A stretch of 64,000 nt of DNA, taken from positions 124,001-188,000 of the forward strand of contig NZ_JAHTKP010000012.1 in NCBI RefSeq assembly GCF_019192735.1, given 5' to 3'. Numbering within the stretch: position 1 is the stretch's first letter; every line of letters begins with the position of its first letter. The translations under genes were made by a program, and so were the position numbers. The DNA is from Kitasatospora aureofaciens. GTDB taxonomy: Bacteria; Actinomycetota; Actinomycetes; Streptomycetales; Streptomycetaceae. Below are positions 53,489 through 62,700 of this stretch, one piece after another. The notes beneath the pieces are model-generated. The model was given only the letters and a program-made list of their open reading frames with translations, did not search any database and was not told the DNA's origin.

Positions 53489-54481
53489 TCAGCCCCGGGC
53501 GGCGCCGAGCAGCGCCTGGACGGTGCGGGACGGGCTCGGGCGGCCGAGGCGCTCGGCCATCCAGCCGCTGGTGGCGACCAGCGCGCGCAGGTCGACTCCG
53601 GTCCGGATGCCGAGGCCGTGCAGCATCCACACCAGGTCCTCGGTGGCGAGGTTGCCGGTGGCGCTCTTGGCGTACGGGCAGCCGCCCAGGCCGCCCGCCG
53701 AGGCGTCCACGGTGGTGACGCCTTCGCGCAGCGCCGCCAGGGTGTTGCTGAGCGCCTGGCCGTAGGTGTCGTGGAAGTGGACGGCGAGCCGCTCGGCCGG
53801 CACGCCCGCCTTCGCGAAGGCCGTGAGCAGCGCGCCGACCTGGCCCGGGGTGGCCACCCCGATGGTGTCGCCGAGGCTCAGCTCGGCGCAGCCCATCTCC
53901 AGCAGCTGCACGCCGTATCCGACCACCTGGGAGATCGGGACGGGACCCTCCCACGGGTCGCCGAAGCACATCGACAGGTAGCCGCGGACGGCGACCCCGG
54001 CCTCGGCGGCCCGCTCGACGACGGGGCGGAACATCGCCATCGCCTCGTCCGCCGAGCGGTTGAGGTTGCGCCGCGCGAAGGTCTCCGTGGCGCTGGCGAA
54101 CACCGCGATGTCGGTGGCGTGGTGGGCGAGCGCGCGGTCGAGGCCGCGCTCGTTGGGCACCAGTACCGGCAGCCGCAGCCCGGGGTGACGCTCGGGCAGA
54201 CCGGCGAGCCGGGGCACCAGGTCCTCGGCGTCGGCCAGCTGCGGTACCCACTTCGGGTGAACGAAGCTGGTCGCTTCGACGGTCCGCAGCCCGGCCGCGG
54301 CGAGCCGGGCGATGAACTCGGCCTTCACCTCGACGGGCACCAGGGCGCTCTCGTTCTGCAGCCCGTCGCGCGGCCCGACCTCGTGGATCCGGACCTCCTC
54401 GGGCAGGCCGGGCACACGGACCGGGTCCGGCAGGCCGAGGTCGAGCGCGTCGGGCTCGTGGGCGGGTGCGGTGGCGGTCAT
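53489..54481 (-). CDS. Hydroxymethylglutaryl-CoA lyase
   Basis: A 330-residue enzyme splitting HMG-CoA to acetyl-CoA and acetoacetate, the last step of leucine catabolism. Motifs: VRIHEVGPRDGLQNE at the N-terminus, VHFHDTYGQALSN (metal-binding His pair), and GGLGGCPYAKSATGN with the catalytic Cys loop. The ATG at 54481 overlaps the upstream biotin carboxylase stop as ATGA. Confidence 0.95.
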   Translation of the reverse strand: MTATAPAHEPDALDLGLPDPVRVPGLPEEVRIHEVGPRDGLQNESALVPVEVKAEFIARLAAAGLRTVEATSFVHPKWVPQLADAEDLVPRLAGLPERHPGLRLPVLVPNERGLDRALAHHATDIAVFASATETFARRNLNRSADEAMAMFRPVVERAAEAGVAVRGYLSMCFGDPWEGPVPISQVVGYGVQLLEMGCAELSLGDTIGVATPGQVGALLTAFAKAGVPAERLAVHFHDTYGQALSNTLAALREGVTTVDASAGGLGGCPYAKSATGNLATEDLVWMLHGLGIRTGVDLRALVATSGWMAERLGRPSPSRTVQALLGAARG

Positions 54482-56790
54482 GACCGCACCTCGGCAGGGC
54501 CGGCGTCGGTCGTGTCGGTCACGTCGGTCGGGGGAGCGTCCCCGGAGACGGGCAGCTCGGCGCTGTCTTCCGCCGGGGTGACCACGACCAGCAGCTCCTC
54601 CATCGCGACGGTGGCGCCGGCGGTGGCCCGCAGTTCGCTCACGACGCCGTCGTGCGGGGCGGCGATCACGTGTTCCATCTTCATGGCCTCCAGGACGAGC
54701 AGGGGCTGGCCCTTGCGGACAGTCTCGCCCGCCGTCGTCTTCACGACGGTGACGGTGCCGGGCATCGGGGCGGTGAGTGCGCCGTGGTGCGCCCCGGCTG
54801 CGGCGGCGCTCTCGCCGACCGCGTCGTAGGCGTGCAGCGGCCAGGCGTCGCCCTCGACGCCGAGCCAGGTCACCGGGCCGGCGGCGAGCCCGGGAGAGTC
54901 GTCGACGGCCAGCGCGAAGGTGGTCTGCAGGCCGTTGACGGTGAGGTGCAGCCGGTCGCCGGTCCGGACCGCCCGGGCCCGGTGGACCGGTCCGGGATCG
55001 AGTCCGATTTCCACCTCAAGGGTGACATTTGAGGGAATGTCAGTGGGGTCCGTTACGTTGCCTGCAGTGATCGAACGGATGCGCACCGAGACCGGGTCCT
55101 GGCCGGGGGTCCGGAGTCGGTGAGTGGTCCAGGCGGGTGCGCCGCCGAGGCGCCAGCCGGAGGGGAGGGAGAACGGGTCGGTCCAGCCGCCGGGGTCGGT
55201 GGTCGGGGTGAGGTCGGCGTGCCGCGCCAGGGCGGCCGCGTAGTAGAGGAGGTGAGCAGATGCCGGTGCATCTTCGGCGGTGGTCGCGTCGGCCGTTGAG
55301 TGCGGCGCGTCCGTTGCGTGCAGGGAGTGCGGCGAGTGCGGTGAGGCCAGCAGGGCCGACTGCTGCCGGGCCGTCTGTTCCACCAGGCCGGTGTCCAGTC
55401 GGCCGGCGACGACCTCGGGGTGTGCGAGCAGTCGTCGCAGGAAGCCGGTGTTGGTGGTGACACCCAGGATGCGGGTGTCGGCCAGCGCCGCGCGAAGGCG
55501 GCGGAGCGCGGTCGGGCGGTCGGGCCCGTACGCGATGACCTTGGCGAGCATCGGGTCGTAGGCGCTGGTGATGACGGTTCCGGGGGCGACCCCGGAGTCC
55601 ACTCGGACGCCCTCGCCCTGAGGCTCGTCGAGGACCAGGATGCGCCCGCCGGTGGGCAGGAAGTCCCGTTCCGGGTCCTCGGCGCAGATCCGGGCCTCGA
55701 TGGCGTGGCCCAGGAAGGAGATGTCGGACTGACCGAAGGTGAGCCGCTCGCCCGCGGCGATCCGCAGCTGCCACTCGACCAGGTCCAGCCGCCGGGGCCG
55801 GCCGCCGGCCGGGTCGGCGACGGCGATGGCGAGTTCGGTGACGGGGTGTTCCACCTGGAGACGGGTGTTCATCTCCATGAAGAAGAAGTCCCGCACCCCC
55901 TCGGTGGAGGCGGAGGCGGGGGAGTCCGGGTCGATGCCGGGGACGATGAACTCCACGGTGCCGGCCCCGGTGTAGCCGCAGGACTCCGCGGCGCGGACGG
56001 CCGCGGCGCCCATCGCGGCACGCGTCTCGGCGTTGAGCAGAACGGAGGGAGCCTCTTCGATCAGTTTCTGATGGCGGCGCTGGAGGCTGCACTCGCGCTC
56101 GCCGAGGTGGATGGTGGTGCCGTGGGCGTCGGCGAGCACCTGCACCTCGATGTGGCGGGGCCGGTCGACCCAGCGTTCCAGCAGCAGGGTGTCGTCACCG
56201 AAGGCGGTGCGGGCGACGCGGCGGGCGGCGGCGATCTCGGTGGGCAGGTCGGCCCGGTCCCGCACGAGGCGCATGCCCTTGCCGCCACCGCCGGCGGACG
56301 GCTTGAGCAGGACGGGGTAGCCGATCTCGTCGGCGGCGGCGACGAGATCGTCGTCGGTGGGCGCGGTGGCCTGGCTGCCGGGGACCACCGGGACACCGGC
56401 GGCGCGGACGGCTTCCTTGGCGTTGATCTTGTCACCCATCAGCTCGACCGCACCGGGAGGAGGTCCGATGAAGACGAGGCCGGCGTCCGAGCAGGCGCGG
56501 GCGAAGCCGGCGTTCTCGGCGAGGAAGCCGTAACCGGGGTGGACGGCCTGGGCACCGGTGCGGCGGGCGGCGGCGAGGATCTGGTCGGTCCGCAGGTAGG
56601 TCGCGGCCGCCGAGCTGTCGGTGCGGTCGGCCGGGCCGAGGCGCACGGCGACGTCCGCCTCGCGGACGTGCGGGGCGTCGGCGTCCGCGTCGCTGAACAC
56701 GGCGACCGAACGCACGCCGAGTCGCCGCAGGGTGCGAATTACCCGGAGGGCGATCTCGCCGCGGTTGGCGACCAGAACTGTGTCGAACAT
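54478..56790 (-). CDS. Methylcrotonyl/acyl-CoA carboxylase, biotin-containing alpha subunit
   Basis: A 770-residue subunit with biotin carboxylase (N-terminal VANRGEIALRVIRTLRRLG, ATP-grasp region KPSAGGGGKGMRLV, HIEVQVLAD, MEMNTRLQVEHPVTE) and a C-terminal biotin carrier domain with the biotinylated Lys704 in EAMKMEH. It forms the holoenzyme with the beta subunit encoded immediately upstream at 58610-56901. Context (HMG-CoA lyase, acyl-CoA dehydrogenase) points to methylcrotonyl-CoA as substrate. Confidence 0.94.
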   Translation of the reverse strand: MFDTVLVANRGEIALRVIRTLRRLGVRSVAVFSDADADAPHVREADVAVRLGPADRTDSSAAATYLRTDQILAAARRTGAQAVHPGYGFLAENAGFARACSDAGLVFIGPPPGAVELMGDKINAKEAVRAAGVPVVPGSQATAPTDDDLVAAADEIGYPVLLKPSAGGGGKGMRLVRDRADLPTEIAAARRVARTAFGDDTLLLERWVDRPRHIEVQVLADAHGTTIHLGERECSLQRRHQKLIEEAPSVLLNAETRAAMGAAAVRAAESCGYTGAGTVEFIVPGIDPDSPASASTEGVRDFFFMEMNTRLQVEHPVTELAIAVADPAGGRPRRLDLVEWQLRIAAGERLTFGQSDISFLGHAIEARICAEDPERDFLPTGGRILVLDEPQGEGVRVDSGVAPGTVITSAYDPMLAKVIAYGPDRPTALRRLRAALADTRILGVTTNTGFLRRLLAHPEVVAGRLDTGLVEQTARQQSALLASPHSPHSLHATDAPHSTADATTAEDAPASAHLLYYAAALARHADLTPTTDPGGWTDPFSLPSGWRLGGAPAWTTHRLRTPGQDPVSVRIRSITAGNVTDPTDIPSNVTLEVEIGLDPGPVHRARAVRTGDRLHLTVNGLQTTFALAVDDSPGLAAGPVTWLGVEGDAWPLHAYDAVGESAAAAGAHHGALTAPMPGTVTVVKTTAGETVRKGQPLLVLEAMKMEHVIAAPHDGVVSELRATAGATVAMEELLVVVTPAEDSAELPVSGDAPPTDVTDTTDAGPAEVRS

Positions 56791-56900
56791 GGGAGGCGTT
56801 CCTCCGGGTCGAGGGGGCCGTACGAAGGAGGTGGTGGTGGGTGGGGCGCCGGCCCGGGCGGCGGGCCGGCGCGGCGGGAGTCACACCCGGAAGGGAGGAA

Positions 56901-58610
56901 TCACATGCGGAAGACGCCGTACGGAGCGGGCGGCGGGAACGGGGAGTTGGCGCAGGCGGTGAGGGCGAGGCCGACCGCGGTGCGGGTGTCCATCGGGTCG
57001 ATCACGCCGTCGTCCCAGAGCCGGGCGGTGGCGTAGTAGGCGTTGCCCTGGCGCTCGTACTGCTCGCGGACGGGGCGCTTGAACTCCTCCTCCGCCTCGG
57101 TCGGCCACTCCTCGCCGTGCGCCTCCAGCTGGTCGCGGCGGACGGTGGCGAGAACGGAGGCCGCCTGCTCGCCGCCCATCACGGAGATCTTCGCGCCCGG
57201 CCACATCCACAGGAAGCGAGGTGAGTAGGCCCGGCCGCACATCGAGTAGTTGCCGGCTCCGTACGAGCCGCCGATCACCACGGTCAGCTTCGGGACGCGG
57301 GTGCAGGCGACGGCGTTGACCATCTTGGCGCCGTGCTTGGCGATGCCGCCCGCCTCGTACTGCCGGCCGACCATGAACCCGGTGATGTTCTGCAGGAAGA
57401 GGAGGGGGATGCCGCGCTGGTCGCACAACTCGATGAAGTGGGCGCCCTTGAGGGCGGACTCGGAGAACAGCACGCCGTTGTTGGCGACGATGCCGACGGG
57501 GTGGCCGTGGATCCGGGCGAAGCCGGTGACGAGGGTCGCGCCGTACTCGGCCTTGAACTCGGCGAACCGGCTGCCGTCGACCAGTCGGGCGATCACCTCG
57601 CGCACGTCGTAGGGCGTGCGCGGGTCGACCGGGACGGCCCCGTACAGGCCGGCCGGGTCCACGGCCGGCGGCTCGACCGAGGCGAGCGGCCACGGCCTGG
57701 CGGGGCGCGGGCCGAGCCCGGCCACGATCGTGCGGACGATGGAGAGGGCGTGGGCGTCGTCCTCGGCCAGGTGGTCCGTCACGCCCGAGGTCCGGGAGTG
57801 GAGGTCGCCGCCGCCCAGTTCCTCGGCGGTGACCACCTCGCCGGTGGCGGCCTTCACCAGCGGCGGCCCGCCCAGGAAGATCGTGCCCTGGTTGCGGACG
57901 ATGACGGCCTGGTCGCTCATCGCCGGGACGTAGGCGCCACCGGCCGTGCAGGAGCCGAGCACGGCGGCGATCTGCGGGATGCCTGCGGCCGAGAGCCGGG
58001 CCTGGTTGTAGAAGATCCGGCCGAAGTGGTCGCGGTCGGGGAACACCTCGTCCTGCATCGGGAGGAAGGCGCCGCCGGAGTCGACCAGATAGATGCAGGG
58101 GAGGCGGTTCTCCAGCGCGACCTCCTGGGCGCGCAGGTGCTTCTTGACCGTCATCGGGTAGTAGGTGCCGCCCTTGACGGTGGCGTCGTTGGCGACGACC
58201 ACCACCTCGCGCCCGGCGACCCGGCCGATGCCCGCGATCACCCCGGCCGCGGGCGCGGCGCCGTCGTACATCCCGTCGGCGGCCAGCGGAGCCAGCTCCA
58301 GGAACGGCGACGCCGGGTCGAGCAGGGTGTCCACGCGGTCGCGGGGGAGGAGCTTGCCGCGCGCGGTGTGCCGGGCACGGGCCTTGGCGCCACCGCCGAG
58401 GGCGGCCGCACCGAGCTTCTCGCGCAGCTCGGCGACCAGCGCCCGGTGCGCCTCGGTGTTGGACCGGTAGGCCTCGGAGGCCGGGTCGACGGCCGTGCCG
58501 AGCCGGGGCGCGGGAGCGGCGGCTCCCGGCGGTACGGCCCCCGGCGCCGCGCTGCCGCGCGCTGCGCTGCCATGGACGCCGGTGGGTACGCCGGCGGTTG
58601 AGATGACCAT
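56901..58610 (-). CDS. Methylcrotonyl/acyl-CoA carboxyltransferase, beta subunit
   Basis: A 569-residue carboxyltransferase with two crotonase-like halves ([40 protein letters not shown] split, then [20 protein letters not shown]). The GGAFLP and SYGAGNY segments match the methylcrotonyl-CoA type. ATG at 58610 (MVISTAG) is used; it gives about 35 extra, Ala/Pro-rich N-terminal residues compared with the family. First gene of the leftward operon under the palindromic operator. Confidence 0.94.
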   Translation of the reverse strand: MVISTAGVPTGVHGSAARGSAAPGAVPPGAAAPAPRLGTAVDPASEAYRSNTEAHRALVAELREKLGAAALGGGAKARARHTARGKLLPRDRVDTLLDPASPFLELAPLAADGMYDGAAPAAGVIAGIGRVAGREVVVVANDATVKGGTYYPMTVKKHLRAQEVALENRLPCIYLVDSGGAFLPMQDEVFPDRDHFGRIFYNQARLSAAGIPQIAAVLGSCTAGGAYVPAMSDQAVIVRNQGTIFLGGPPLVKAATGEVVTAEELGGGDLHSRTSGVTDHLAEDDAHALSIVRTIVAGLGPRPARPWPLASVEPPAVDPAGLYGAVPVDPRTPYDVREVIARLVDGSRFAEFKAEYGATLVTGFARIHGHPVGIVANNGVLFSESALKGAHFIELCDQRGIPLLFLQNITGFMVGRQYEAGGIAKHGAKMVNAVACTRVPKLTVVIGGSYGAGNYSMCGRAYSPRFLWMWPGAKISVMGGEQAASVLATVRRDQLEAHGEEWPTEAEEEFKRPVREQYERQGNAYYATARLWDDGVIDPMDTRTAVGLALTACANSPFPPPAPYGVFRM

Positions 58611-58679
58611 TCCCAAGAGCTCCCTTGCCCTCGGCACCAGGTAGGCGGGCGGCCGGATTCGGTGCGCCCACGATCCCGC

Positions 58680-58703
58680 ACGTTAATTAACGTTAACTTA
58701 CGT
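58680..58703. promoter_or_regulatory. Palindromic operator of the leucine-catabolic operon
   Basis: A 24-bp near-palindrome (20 of 24 positions symmetrical) built around TTAACGTTAA at 58687-58696, with ACGT at both ends. An extra GTTAAC lies at 58710-58715. It sits in the 128-bp divergent gap between the carboxylase operon and the TetR gene, is strikingly AT-rich for this genome, and is the obvious TetR binding site. Confidence 0.8.
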
Positions 58704-58747
58704 GCCCAGGTTAACGGCCGATAACCCGACTGTCTACGATGGGCAGC

Positions 58748-59389
58748 ATGCCGAACGTCCCCGAAGCCTCCGCGCTCCCACGCCGCGACCAGATCCGCCG
58801 GGAGGCCGCGCGACTCTTCGCCGCCCGGGGCTTCCTCGGCGTCGGCGTGGACGAGATCGGCAAAGCCGTCGGCATCAGCGGCCCCGGCCTCTACCGGCAC
58901 TTCGCCGGGAAGGACGCGATGCTCGCCGACCTGCTGATCGGCATCAGCGAGCGCCTGCTGGAGGAGGGGCGGCGCCGGGCGGGCAGCGGCGACGGTCCGG
59001 CCGCCGCGCTGGACGCGCTGATCAGCGGCCACGTCGACTTCGCCCTCAACGACCGCGACCTGATCACCCTGCACGACCGGGAACTGCTGAACCTCAAGGA
59101 AGAGGATCGCCGTACCGTCCGCCGGCTCCAGCGCGGCTACGTCGAGCTCTGGGTGGATGTGGTCCGGCAGGCCTACCCGCCGCTGGCCGGGCCCACCGCC
59201 GAGCCGGTCGCCCGGGCCGCGGTGCACGCCGTCTTCGGCCTGATCAACTCGACCCCGCACAGCCTCGGCCCGAACCCGGCCCACGGCGAGCGCCCCGGCC
59301 TCCAGCGCGACGGCATGGCCGCACTGCTGCACACCCTCGCCCACGGCGCGTTCTCGGCAGCGGCCGACTCGGCGTCCGCCCGCGCCTGA
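58748..59389 (+). CDS. TetR-family regulator of the leucine-catabolic operon
   Basis: A 213-residue TetR protein (ATG 58748, MPNVPEA; ATG 58739 also possible). The HTH is RREAARLFAARGFLGVGVDE followed by VGISGPGLYRHFAGKDAML. It diverges from the carboxylase operon with a palindrome between, so it probably represses both and is released by an acyl-CoA intermediate. The latter is inference from position. Confidence 0.9.
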   Translation: MPNVPEASALPRRDQIRREAARLFAARGFLGVGVDEIGKAVGISGPGLYRHFAGKDAMLADLLIGISERLLEEGRRRAGSGDGPAAALDALISGHVDFALNDRDLITLHDRELLNLKEEDRRTVRRLQRGYVELWVDVVRQAYPPLAGPTAEPVARAAVHAVFGLINSTPHSLGPNPAHGERPGLQRDGMAALLHTLAHGAFSAAADSASARA

Positions 59390-59401
59390 GCCGTACGGTT
59401 C

Positions 59402-59469
59402 GCCTGGAGCTGAGCCCCGCCTGGAGCTGAGCCCCGCCTGCAGCCGCGCCCCGCCTGGAGCTGAGCCCA
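59402..59469 (+). repeat. Four 17-bp tandem repeats after the TetR gene
   Basis: GCCTGGAGCTGAGCCCC at 59402-59418, 59419-59435, a diverged copy at 59436-59452 and a copy with one change at 59453-59469, starting 12 bp after the TetR stop. The rest of the gap to 59754 has no supported gene; the 59700-59753 part is AT-richer and likely holds the ABC exporter promoter. Confidence 0.85.
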
Positions 59470-59753
59470 GCCCGACCCCGGGTCTAGGTCCAAAGAACGG
59501 CACTCGCCGGCCCCGTGGCCGGTGGGCGTCCGGCCTCCGGTCGGCGAGCCTGGTGGCGGACGGGGCAGGCGGGTTCGGCGCGTACACCCGATCGGGAATC
59601 ACTGCAGGCCGCAGGCTGTTGGTCAGTCCGCCGGAGCCTGGGCCGGGCATTGCGTCGCGCCTGGACGGGGCCTCGCGTCGAGCCAGTCCTCAGCCCGTCC
59701 CGGCCGGAAAACGGTATGGCGGCGACCCGACGAAATGGTTAGTGTCCCTAAAT

Positions 59754-62700
59754 ATGCCTGAGACTCACGGATCCACGGTGGAGCAATCCCCGAGCGGGCC
59801 ACCTGCCCCCGGGGCGAGCCCGGAAGCGGCCGGCTGGCTGCGTCGCCTGATCGGCTACTGCCTGCGCTCCCGCCGCAGCCTGCTGCTCGCCTTCGGCGCC
59901 TCGCTCGTCGGCATGGCCGTCACCGCGCTGGTACCGCTGGTCACCAAGCTGATCATCGACGACGTCATCACCACCCACTCCCGCCCGCTCGGCCCCTGGG
60001 CGGTGGTGCTGCTGCTCGCCGCCGCCGCCGTCTTCGGCTGCACCCAGGTGCGCCGCTACTACGGCGGCCAGCTCGCGCTCGACGTCCAGCACGACATGCG
60101 CAGCGACCTGTTCCGCTCGCTCGGCCGGCTCGACGGTCACCGCCAGGACCGGCTGGACACCGGACAGGTGGTCGGCCGCGCGACGTCCGACCTCCAGCTG
60201 ATCAACGGTCTGCTCTCGATGCTGCCGATGATGACCGGCTACCTGCTGATGTTCGTCATGTCGCTGGCCGTGATGGTCTGGCTCTCCCCGCCGCTCACCC
60301 TGGTCGCCCTGGTGATGGCCCCGGCGCTGTGGTGGGTCACCGTGCTCAGCCGCAAACGCCTGTTCCCGTCGACCTGGGCCGCCCAGCAGGAGGCCGCCGC
60401 CGTCGCGGGCGTGGTGGACGAGGCGATCGGCGGCGTCCGCGTGGTCAAGGGCTTCGGCCAGGAGGCGCAGGAGCTGGACAAGCTGGAGGGCGCCTCCCGG
60501 CACCTCTTCGCCGCCCGCCTCCGCTCGATCCGGCTCAACGCCCGTTACAACCCGGCGATGCAGGCGATACCCGCGCTCGCCCAGGTAGCGGTGATGGCCT
60601 TCGGCGGCTGGCTGGCCGTCGACGGGCAGGTCTCGCTCGGCACCTTCGTCGCCTTCTCCACCTACGTCGCCCAGATGACCGGCCCGGTGCGGATGCTCAC
60701 CATGGTCATCACCGTCGGCCAGCAGGCCCGGGCGGGCGTCGAGCGCGTCCTCCAGCTGATCGACGAGCGCCCGCTGGTCCAGGACCGTCCGGACGCGCGC
60801 ACCCTCGATTTCACCGACCAGGCCCCCAGCGCCCCGGGCGGCAGCACAGCCGAGGACGGCAGCACGGCCGAAACCCCGGACGGCAGGACGGCCGAGGACG
60901 GCAGCACCCGCCCGGCCACCACCGTCGGCCCCCGTACCTCCGACGTGGCGCTGGAGTTCGACCAGGTCGAGTTCCGCTACGACCCCGACCACCCCTCACC
61001 TGTCCTGCACGGCCTGAGCCTCGCCCTCGCCCCCGGCGAGACCCTGGCCCTGGTCGGCGCCTCAGGCTCCGGCAAGTCGACGGTGGCCCAGCTGGTGCCC
61101 CGGTTCTACGACCCGACGGCCGGCGCCGTCCGCCTCTACGGCTATGACCTGCGCGACCTCACTCTCGACTCGGTCCGCGCGGCCGTCGGCATCGTCCCCG
61201 AGGAGAGCTTCCTGTTCTCCGAGACGGTCCGCACCAACATCGCGTACGGCCGGCCCGACGCCACCGACGAGCAGATCGTCGCGGCGGCCCGTGCAGCCCA
61301 GGCCGACGAGTTCGTCCGCGAGCTGCCGGACGGCTACGACACCAAGGTCGGCGAGCAGGGCCTGACCTTGTCCGGGGGCCAGCGCCAGCGCATAGCCCTG
61401 GCCCGGGCGATCCTCACCGACCCCCGGATCCTGCTGCTCGACGACGCGACCTCCGCCGTGGACCCGCAGATCGAGGCGGAGATCCACGACGCGCTGCGCT
61501 CGGTCATGGCCGGCCGCACCACGTTGCTGATCGCCCACCGCCGGTCGACGCTCCAACTGGCCGACCGGATCGCCGTGCTCGACCACGGCCGGCTGCTGGA
61601 CATCGGTACCCACGAGGAACTCGAAGCCCGCTGTTCCCAGTACCGGGCCCTGATCACCGACCCGGAGGCCGGTCGGCCGCCCCGCCGTTCCGAGGCCGAG
61701 CAGCCCGCCCCACAGCCCACCGCAGCCGCTTTGGCGGCACACGCACCGGCATCGGACACTCCCGCCGCAGACGCACCCGAAGCAGACACACCGGGCGACC
61801 GGGCAAGGACCGACCTCCCCACCCCCGCCCTGGTCAAGGCGGCCCGCACCGCCGACCCCGACCTGCTGGACAAGGTCGCCGCCCTCCCGCCCGCCACCGA
61901 CACCCCGGCCATCTCCCGCGCCGAGGCCGAGGCCGGCGACCCGGACTTCACCCTCCGCCGCCTGCTGCGCCCCTTCCGCGCCCCGCTCACCCTCGCCCTG
62001 CTGCTGGTCGCCCTGGACGCGGGCGCCGGCCTGGTGCTGCCGGTCCTGATCCGGCACGGCATCGACGAGGGCGTCAGCAAGGCCCTGATGTCCGGGGTCG
62101 CCGTCGCTGCGCTGGCCGCGCTCGTGGTCGTCCTGCTGGACTGGCTGGTGCAGAGCGCCGAGAACCGGGTCAGCGGACGCACCGGCGAGCGCGTGCTCTA
62201 CACGCTCCGACTCAGGATCTTCGCCCACCTCAACCGGCTCGGCCTGGACTACTACGAGCGCGAGCTGTCCGGCCGGATCATGACCCGGATGACCACCGAC
62301 CTGGACTCGCTGACGTCCTTCCTGCAGACCGGCGTGGTCACCGCCGTGGTCAGCCTGCTGACCTTCGCCGGGATCTTCGCCGCCCTGCTGATCATCGACG
62401 CCGGCCTGGCCCTGGTGGTCTTCGCGGTGCTGCCGCTGCTGGTGATCGCCACCCTGGTGTTCCGCAAGAAGTCCCGGGACCAGTACGAGATCTCCCGGGA
62501 CCTCATCAGCACCGTCAACGCCGACCTGCAGGAGAACGTGGCCGGCATGCGGATCGTCCAGGCCTTCCGCCGCCTGGACGCCAACACCGACCGTTTCGTC
62601 GCCCGGGGCGTCGCCTACCGGGAGGCCCGGGTCCGGGCGCAGCTGTACATCTCGCTGTACTTCCCGTTCGTCCAGTTCCTCTCCAGCGTGGCCGCCGCGC

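Noticed and set aside
55420..57036. 538-codon plus-strand frame opposite the biotin carboxylase
   Set aside because: Antisense of a well-defined carboxylase; Gly/Asp/Val-rich with no motif.
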